Shown here: positions 50,901 through 60,500 of the stretch, in pieces
Position numbering within the stretch: position 1 is the first letter of the stretch
Layout: every line of letters begins with the position of its first letter
Origin: Aplysia californica
Lineage: Eukaryota; Mollusca; Gastropoda; Aplysiida; Aplysiidae
Assembly (NCBI RefSeq): GCF_000002075.1
Contig: NW_004797562.1
Span: 306,120 to 370,119, forward strand
DNA length: 64,000 bases
Reading direction: 5' to 3'
Notes under the pieces: generated by a model
What the model saw: only the letters and a program-made list of their open reading frames with translations
What the model was told of the DNA's origin: nothing
Database searches by the model: none
Translations under genes and position numbers: made by a program

Positions 50901-53900
50901 ATTCGTTGTAATGATTCAGTGGATCATCACAATGTTTATAGCAACAGTGTGGAACTCCACTGGTAGTTTAGAAATGATGATGAAATACAGTGTTCTTTTT
51001 CTTAACTTTGTTATTAGTTAGCTATCTAACTTGCAAACAAATCAGAGGACAAAATTTTGGAAAAACATGAACTTTTGAGAGTGGCTGAAGCAGTCTGTGT
51101 CCCTAGGTGAAATGTGAATTCTGTTGTTTTGCTCTCTTTTTTCTGTAGACTAAAAACCTTCTTTCAAAGACGTTTTTTTTTTTTTTTTTTCTTTCAGATC
51201 TTAAATTCCATCACAGAAGAAATTCTGGGGGAGACGCACACAGGTTTCTCCAACCCATTTGCACACATCAAATTCATTAAAAATGCTTACAAAAACAAAG
51301 GTAAGAGTTCTGCTTCTTCTTCTTTGAAAGCATTGTAGCTTTTTCTCCCGTTTTTAACCCTATCCGTACGTCGTGTTTTACTATCTTATCCATACGCTGT
51401 GGAGAAGTCTGTGCCCCCACTTTCCAAAGTGGAAATTTACTCGTTAATCCGATCCGTGCACTTTGCATAGCAGTCTGTCAAAATGACTTTTTGAGAAATA
51501 CTGAAAGTTTTAAAGAGATCTTCGCGCAAGAAGTATTCTAAAATGTGAAGAATAGAACTCCGGGGGTACAATATGACCCCAGCGCGTACGGATTGGGTTA
51601 AATAAAGTGATCTCCCTTTTGCAACTTTTATTGACAAAAGAGAAATTTTTTTAAAAAGAAAGAACTAGTAAAACTAATTCTTAACCTGAGTGGAAGGTGA
51701 CCGCTTTCTGTTTCTTGTGCTGTAGTCTCTTTACTTTCAATGTTTATTTCAGTGCTAGTGCTACTATCATCCTTACCTGCCTTTGGTCAAATATTTTTAT
51801 CCCCTTTTGACTAGAATTATTCTCAGAAAATTAAAAATTCTTCTGAATGCTATAGGATCTGTGAGGGTAATAGTAATAATTTCTAAAGCTTGTAGAGGGT
51901 ACTTTCTTATGTGCTGGCGGGTGCTCTGGTGTGGTTTGCTCCTTCTTTCCTATCAAACATCTATCGTCCTGATCTCTCCTTTTTTGTGTTTGTTACTCCC
52001 TTGTAGCACCTCTAATCTTCGGCACATATATGACCTTATTGTGTTGCTAGTGCCGTAAAATTCTTACTTAAACTAAAACTAAAACTTTCTTATGTATGGG
52101 ATCATATATTAATGCATACTATTATTATTTGTATTAAAATACAACTCCCATTGTCCTTCATGTTGACATAAATGTATTATGTTCCGATTTTCTTTCCTCA
52201 GATGAAGACTTTTTCCTTGTAATCCACAACATCGACGGCATTTTACTACGGTCAGAGAGGGCTCAGGCTGTCCTTAGTCTCCTGGCAGAGGTGGAAGGAT
52301 TTCACATCGTGGCATCCATCGACCACATCAATGCTCCTTTCTGTGAGTTGTTGAGGCGGAAGGCTTTTGTTCATTTGTATCATGCATGTGACTGTGAGGC
52401 TGTTTATGTGGATGGTTGGCGGGTGCTCTGGTGTGGTTTGCTTCTTCTTTTCTATCAAACATCTATTGTTCTTATCTCCTCTCCTTCTTTTTTATGTTTG
52501 TTACTCTCTTGTAACACCTCTAATCTTCTGGCGCTCATATGACCTTATGCTGTTTCGAGTGCCGTAAAACCTCTACTAAAACGAAGCAAACAACGAGGCT
52601 GTTTATGAGTGCAAGCATACTTTTTATTTTGTTTATGTGTACAGATATATGTGTGGAGGAGAGGATGTGTGAGAGAGTGTGTGTATACCCCGTGAAACTC
52701 CAAACCAATGTACCAGGATCTGGATCTTCTCCCCCCCCCCCCCCCAGGGCAAAGCTAAAGACTGAAGTGTCTTTAGGCCTTTCCCAAAGGGGGAATATTA
52801 ACATGTTCTTATGCCCAGTAGAATTGTAAATGCGCTGATTTATCAATGTCGTGCTCATACTGTGCCGAAACAACGTAGGGCGAACTGCTGCTTTTTCTTT
52901 GCTCATCCTTACTATCATTATTTTTCCTTTACTTCTTTTGTGTGTTTGTCACTATCTTGTTAATTGCTATTTCCGGGATGCCTTGATAGTCGAAGCAGAC
53001 TTTGTGCTGTTTAGGCTAGAGAGGTGAACAGAGTAAGCCTAATTTCCTGTTTGGACTTCTCTGTCGACATCCACCCCTTGGTGCTTCATATGACCTTATG
53101 CAGTTGTGAGTGCTGTAAAATCTTAATAAAACAACATAAAGACTTATTTGATTTTCACACAGTTGTGCTCAAACTAAATTTGTGAAGTATTCTATGTCGT
53201 TCCCCACCCACCCCCCTCACACACACACGCGCGTGCACACATACATACACACACACAAAACAGACAGAGTTACTTACTTTTACTTTTTCATCCTCTGTTG
53301 CCGTTAAGCATCGAGGGGAGATGCAGTTTTCTATGGTAGGCCAGCTCCGCAGCTCTTTCAGTTGTGATGTTATGTTTTCTTCGGGTTTCCTTGACACCCT
53401 CGATCCACCTTTTGTGTGGCCTTCCTCTTCCTTTATAGCCTGAGTGCTTGGTGTTGTAGGCTCTCGAGGCTGGCTGGTCAGGTGACATGCGTAACAGGAG
53501 GCCTAACCATTTTATCCTCTGTCTTTCTATGTAACGCAGGCAGGACTCAGTGCCAATAGCTGCTCTTACTTCTTCATTTCTCTGCCTGTCTCGTCTTGTG
53601 GTGTTAAGGGTTTTGTGGAGACATTTCATTTCGCATGCGGTGATTTTGCTTTCATGGGTTTTGCTTAAGGTCCAGGTCTGGCACTGATAACATAATGTTG
53701 GTATGAATTTTGAGGTGATAAGCTGTCTCTTTGTGTCCATGGAGATGTTTGGATGAGATAGGAGGGGTGCGAGCTGGTAGGTGACAGCGTTGGCTTTTTG
53801 AGTTCGCATTTTTATTTCTGTCTGTGGGTCCATTTTCAGAAAAAGTGCTGCCAAGATATTCAAACTCCTTCACCTGTTTCTGTTGTTCACTCTTGACTTG

Positions 53901-54506
53901 GATGTTCAGGGGACTATGGTTTCAGCTCACTTTTATAACTTCAACAGAGTATGAACTCTTTATTCATACTCAGACAGATACCGGTAGTAAATATTCCATG
54001 GCCCCCTCCCCTTACTCTTAGCCCATTGCCGCACTACGACAAAACACTGAGCCAACACTTCTGTCGCTAAATTGTGCACTATGCAAGTAAGAGAAGCTAG
54101 AAACCTACCACAACTACACAATACAACTATTTAGTCATGATTCTCTTATTTTCATTGTCCAGAACAACAGTTGGCCAACTGATTTGTCCTTGTGAAGTAC
54201 TGGGCTCAGTGTAAACACTTACTCTCTCTCAAACTAATGATAAAGTGTTATATCATCACCGTCATTCCACAGTCGTGTGCGTCTAATGACAATGGTGGTG
54301 ACCGAACCAGGACTATGACTTGGGCACTCGTTCTTTTTCAGTTAAAAACTAGGAAGGAATTATAAAAACAAAGCAAAAATGTATTAGACTCTATATGATG
54401 CCCTTTGATGTCTGTATTCGAATAACGACTTTAAGTGGAAACTATCAGAAATTGACTTGGGCATTTATTACATTATGTTCATCCCCCCCCAAACACATAA
54501 ACACAT

Positions 54507-54546
<40 letters not shown>

Positions 54547-57500
54547 CCCCACACACACACACGTATATATACACTAAGTATAGTCCTTTCCTCACACTCA
54601 AACAAACTAATTATAATGAAGTATTCTTTGTTCTCTCTCCCCTCTCCTCCTGCACAGTATGGGACCAAAACAAATACTTCCGTTTCCGCTGGCTTTGGTT
54701 TGAAACTGCGACCTTCCTGCCTTACGAGTCAGAGAACGCATACGAAAACTCGCTGCTGGTTCAACAGTCGGGGGCACTGGCATTGAGCTCCATCCTACAC
54801 GTGATGCACAGCCTGACTCCTAATGGACGCCGCGTCTTTCTCCTGCTGGCCCGTCACCAGATGGAGGCTTGTGACAACTCCGCCTATATTGGTCAGTTTA
54901 TCAGTATAGTACGATAGCTATGTGTTTTTGAAAAGTTTGTTTTGTTGGGCCCTGTACAAACGACCACTTCCTACTTCTCACATTGTGTTTTTTGGGGATT
55001 GTTGTTTTTTTTTAGGCTTGGTTGCTTTTTTAGGGGGAGGGAGGGTTTGTATCAGTGTATTAGTATTTTAATGACACTGTCCAGAACATTAATTTGTCTA
55101 AGACAACCATTCCTTGACAATGAGAGATTGTTTTGGACACTTATCTCTATTCTTCTGTTTTTTTACTGTTTTGACTTTATGTTATGTAAAGACATGCAGA
55201 ACTCAGCTTCTGGGATAGATAGATCGTTTTAGGCCCGCACATAAAATTGATCGTTTTAGTCCTACACATGATCATTACTTTACTCTCCTCATCCATTATC
55301 CAGAATACTTTATAAATAAATGCTGTTTTAGTCATTGTCAATACAGTGGAGTCTACGTAAATAACGAGTCCGGAAAAAACTAGAAGTCTGTTATAAAGAC
55401 ACTATTCTAAAACCCCGTTTTTTTCTCCTCTTTCCCTTTGTAAATAAAATACTGATATAGCGCAATCAGACACACTTGCGAGTCGGTTATAGCGGAATAT
55501 TGCTGCTGCTGTGCACAGTGCATAGGCCAATTATACATAATGTAAAACCTCGCCAGTTGAGAAACTAGTTGGTGATCTAGCGAAACAAAGAATGGGAGAG
55601 CGCTTGTGTGTCAACAATGAAGGCCGGAGCAACTGAGTAGGGAGGGTGTGGCAAGCGCAGACAAGCAGAACACATTGCGTGATAGGCCAGTTTAGATTAT
55701 CAAGGCCTGCAATGCCTCTCACTTCTCCGATGCGGGGATGGAGAGGTCACAGCAATGTGATGGATGGAGCGAATGTGTTAACTGCGCAAGCAGACAGAAT
55801 GCACCACAGTGTTGGGTGGGATGGGGGGAAAACACAGCGGGCGAGTTAGCTCAGAGCCCTTTCTTTCTGATAGCCAATGCCGAGTTGTCAGTCCACATGA
55901 CTAGATCTAGCGCTAGAGAAACAAACCTGATTCGATTTTTTGTCAAGTAAGACCTAGAGGTCATGTTGAAACAAAATCATCATCAGGGGAGATAGCAAAA
56001 GGAAAAACAGAACACCAAACTCATAGATTAGGCCTACTTTACAGTTTCCCTTGAATTTATTACTGGATCCCTTATAGCGAGAATCTTGCTATAACGGACA
56101 CTTTGCTTCGATCCCCTCCCTCTCGTTATAACAGGATTCCACTGTATTGCTTATGAACTGGTTGCATTTATGATAGTCTTAGCATGTTCACTCATATGAC
56201 CTTATGTTTTTTCGAGCGTCATAAAACTTTTTTTTAACCAAACAGCCTCTGCATTATTGAGGTGTGAGTTCATGGACCACTTATAAGTTCTGTGTCGTGT
56301 AGCCATTGTCCATCCGTATATGTTGGCGGTGGAGGACACCCCTCGTAGGTCCCCTTTCTAATCTCTCCCTCTCTTTTGCCTATTTGTCTGTCTTACTTTT
56401 CCCCTGCACTGAATGATTGTTATTGTGTCGATGTGCTTCCTTTTTTTTTACCCAAGCAAAACACCATCAGTGCTGGTGGTTGGCAGGTGCCCTGGTGTGG
56501 TCTGCTCTATTTTTTATATCAAATATTTTGCATTCATACCTCTCCTTCTTTTCTTTGTATGTTTCTTTCTAGCAACACCTTTAATCTTCAGCATTTATAG
56601 CATGTCTTTGGAAGTCCATTCCTGTCAATCTATGTTCTTGACCATTCTGTCCTGCCCATGTCATTGATTTTCCTGTCTATTAATGTCCTTGACCATCCTG
56701 TCTACATTCTTGACCATCCCGTCTACATTCTTGACCATCCCGTCTACATTCTTGACCATTCCGTCTACATTCTTGACCATCCCGTCTACATTCTTGACCA
56801 TCGCGTCTATATTCTTGACCATCCTGTCCACATCCTTGACCGTCCTATGTTCTTGAACTTCTCGTCCACGTCCTTGACTGTCCTCTATCTATGTCCTTCA
56901 CCATCCTGCCCACGTCCTTGACCGTCCTATCTATGTTTCAGGCATGTCCTTCCAGAGCCTGTACCAGCAGTGCCGAGAGAGTTTCCTGGTCAACAGTGAC
57001 CTAACACTCCAGGCCCAGCTGGTGGAGTTCAGAGATCATCGACTCATCCGATCCAGAAAGGTAATTATTACAGTCGAACCTAATCTAACAACCACCTGCC
57101 CAAGACAACCACTGGTACAAACAAGTCCTTCCCACTCCCCCAACCCCCAGGTGTTTTTTAAAATGATAATTAATGACAATTTCCAAGACTACCACCTGTC
57201 TCAGCTATCTGAGTGAACCACTTTTCTCCTCAACAATGGATGGCCGCCGTATACAATTTTGACTATATTCAGGGTTCCCGCGGCCTCCTTGAATTCAAGG
57301 AGTCCTTGAAAACTGCTTGAATTTGCATTCAAGGGAAAATGTCCTTGAAAACTCCTTGAATGCAAATTCAAGGAAAAATCTCCTTGAGAACTCCTTGAAT
57401 TTTGCCAGATCGGACAGGAACACGTGTACAGGGTGACTGCCAGGCCCCGGGAATCCCGGGGGCCCCTGGAATTACCCGGTCATTTGAAAAAAATCGCCGA

Positions 57501-60500
57501 GACCCGGAATGCAACAGGAATTTGAAGAAATCTGTAAATTGCCTCGTGAAAGACCCGGGAAAATACATAAACGTTCTCGAATATTTGAAAACCAAATCCG
57601 ATAACGTCCTTGAGTTCATTTTTGCCGGTCGCGGTTGTGATATAAAATTCATTCGGCCTTTCCCGGCCTGAGAGTACGTTACCCGTGCACAGGCGGTTAT
57701 GGCGGCAACAAGTGGAAGTGTATGTGCGATACCGAAGCTCGATCGGGAAGAATCAAGATCTACTTTCGCTTTCGTTACCACTTAGAAATTTGCCGGTGGG
57801 ACCTATAGTAGTCTGATAGCGCCACATTTCTAACATGCAGGTTCTGCATTACAAACGCTGTGTCGCCATGAAAATAAATCTTTTGTCCTGTGCTGTCACT
57901 TGTGGGGAAAAAAAGAAAGAAAAAGAAAGTTATACAAGCTTCTTGTCAGGCTCGCCATCGTGACCGGTCATTGAACCTGTGCATTTTCGTCACATCGTGA
58001 GTAGCGCAATGGTTGAGGTCACCAAAGTTCATGCAAAGTCTGAGCGCTGCGAAGTATAGGACTCGGGAATGGGGGGATTATTGATTTTTTTTTTTAAAGG
58101 GGGGGGGGGGGGGGTGAAGGCAACACCGGATGACCAAAACTAAACTTCGAAGCAGATTTTACTTTTCAGAATTTTGATTACTACTATCTAGATCTCAAGC
58201 TCTCTGCAATGCGCGCGTTGGTGCAGGCCTTGTATGGAATCGGGATCTGTCATACTCAAACCTTGTAAGCCGTGTGTTTGTAACTAAAGGGTTCCCGTTT
58301 CATTGGGTAGGTGATAGTAAATTATATGTACAGTAGTCTCCGCCTAAGATCCCACCGCTTAGGATCCCGCTGTTTTAAGAAAACAGAATTTTTACTATAC
58401 AAAAGTCACCCCTAAGATCCCGCTCTGATTCACTCTTAAAAAGGTCTACATTCAGCTAAGATCCCGCATTTCAGATTACATGTATAATCTGCGGAACAAA
58501 AACCCGGGCGGGACAGCCGATCAACCAAGAGTGAAAAGTTGAGATCAATAAACTGTCCGTCGCATCAAAGATCAGCCACTATCGTGAATGTGATCACATA
58601 CAGGTTGTAAAACTCGATGAAGCGATGCAATGTTTGCCCCAGACGAGATCACACCGGGGTGTGAACTGACCGACACGTTTATTTTCCCCACGTATCGCAC
58701 TCACACCTGAGCTCTCACCCTAAACTTACATCACTCGCTGGGTGGGTAGGGCCTATACGTTCGCTCCAGGCGGGATCACATCGAATCGTGAACTCTTCCC
58801 CGACCATTGCAGCAGTTGTCTCTACTCCCGAATTTGCGAGACAGACTGAATTTTAATTGGTGTGTTCACAACGTAATGGTGTGTAGCGACAAAGGCGGTT
58901 GGGGGGACTCGGTCAGAGATGGCAAGCTATAAATTTTCGACAGGTAAAGGGGAGGGGCAGCTGGATAAGCGTAGATCTTGAGACTCATGATAGGATAATT
59001 CGTGAAAATGGCACGCCTCATGCCACTATGCACTGTGATAGGTCATCAAGGTTAACCACACTTTGCTCGCCTTATGTCATAAACCCACCAAGGGGTCACG
59101 TCAGTTCATTTTAGAGTGGAGGGAGACCATTTTACCGATTGTGAGCCTTAACATGGGTCACCATAGATTCTTCCCTGGGTTCGTCGGTTAAGATCCCGGT
59201 TCGCTTAAGATCCCGCATTTCTTGGCTCCCGAGCACCGGGATCTTAGGTGGAGACTACTGTATGTAATGTATTGTATTCTTTTGAGCTTTCTGTTCAAGA
59301 TTTGCAGATTTTCAGAGTCACTGCGTCTTGCCCTCCCACAGTTTTTACACCTCTCACACTGAATAGGTCTACTTGAGACATTCATGTTATTACTCTATTT
59401 TTAGTTAGAGTAATAATTTTTATCTTTTACGTTTATTGTATAAACCTTGACACCCAGACTGGTTCTTGACAGTGGATATTCTGATTCTAGGCCTTTTCTC
59501 AGGCTCAAAGCAAGATTCATTTTTATATAGTTTAAGTAAGAACTGACCTAAATACCTAAGTCACAGTATCCCAGTGCCACACTGACATGTTGCTGACTGG
59601 AATATACCTACATGCGTGCGTGCGCACCATTCTGTGTATATATTAATAAATAATATATAAATGAAACATGCACTGTCATTGTTATGTAACATGCCCCTGG
59701 TGAATGGATGAGCCCCCCCCCCACCGGAAAATTGAGAAGCCGGGTTGGCAGTCACCCTGCGAACAGTTTTTGTTGGGAAATCGAAACTATGATATGATTC
59801 TTTTCGGACAAGTGTAGACCTTCGAAAATAGGCTTATGTCATGAATTTCTTGACCAAATCTCCTTGAATTTTAAAAATGTCTCCTTGAATTTGGTGGGAA
59901 GTTCATGGCAGGAACCCTGTATATTTGTGACTGTATGCTTAAAAAATCTGAAGACTGCTCTTATGTTTTGCCAGGGTGGCTGTTCAGAGTTCTTGTAATT
60001 TTTGTGGTGGAGAATTCTTAAAACTTCTGGAGTTTTGGACTGCTTTGTGTAATAGAGTCCGCTTAACTTTTTAAACCCTGAGTTTTTTCCACTGTTTCCT
60101 GGAGTTTTTTCTGGCAGAAACAAAGGATTAGTCATTACTAAAAAAAAACTTGGATCGGGAATAGTTCTGTCATCAGACTCATGATCTTATGCAGTTGCAA
60201 GCATGGTAAAACTTCAAACTGTATTCAGCTGTCATTACCTGGTTACTGACATTTACATGATCTTTAACCATTTTAGCCATGAACTCCTGAGGCTACCGTG
60301 CCCTTGTGCCTGAGCTCATGAGCGATATACTACTAACATTCATATATGATCCAGGCTTGACTACAGCTGTCAGGTCTATGGATCGGCAAAACCCCACGTC
60401 CTGAGAATGCTAGACCCAGCACAAAACCAAGGACTCGGCCTCGCCCTGCGGGCTTTCCGCACTTCTCCTGTGGAGAGCCTCCAGGCGGAGGCAAACATAC

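Larger units (their letters stand above)
57270..59919. mobile_element. hAT-like element with CAGGGTTCCCGC ends, outer layer of a nest
   Basis: Left CAGGGTTCCCGCGGCCTCC, right GTTCATGGCAGGAACCCTG. The word TCCTTGAATT recurs at least six times inside the left end and three times inside the right. TATATT flanks both sides. Most of the length is later insertions. Confidence 0.75.

Noticed and set aside
56658-56921. LDHPVYI repeat protein on the + strand
   Set aside because: The 21-base minisatellite is a multiple of three and so keeps one frame open; it ends at an ORC2 acceptor.
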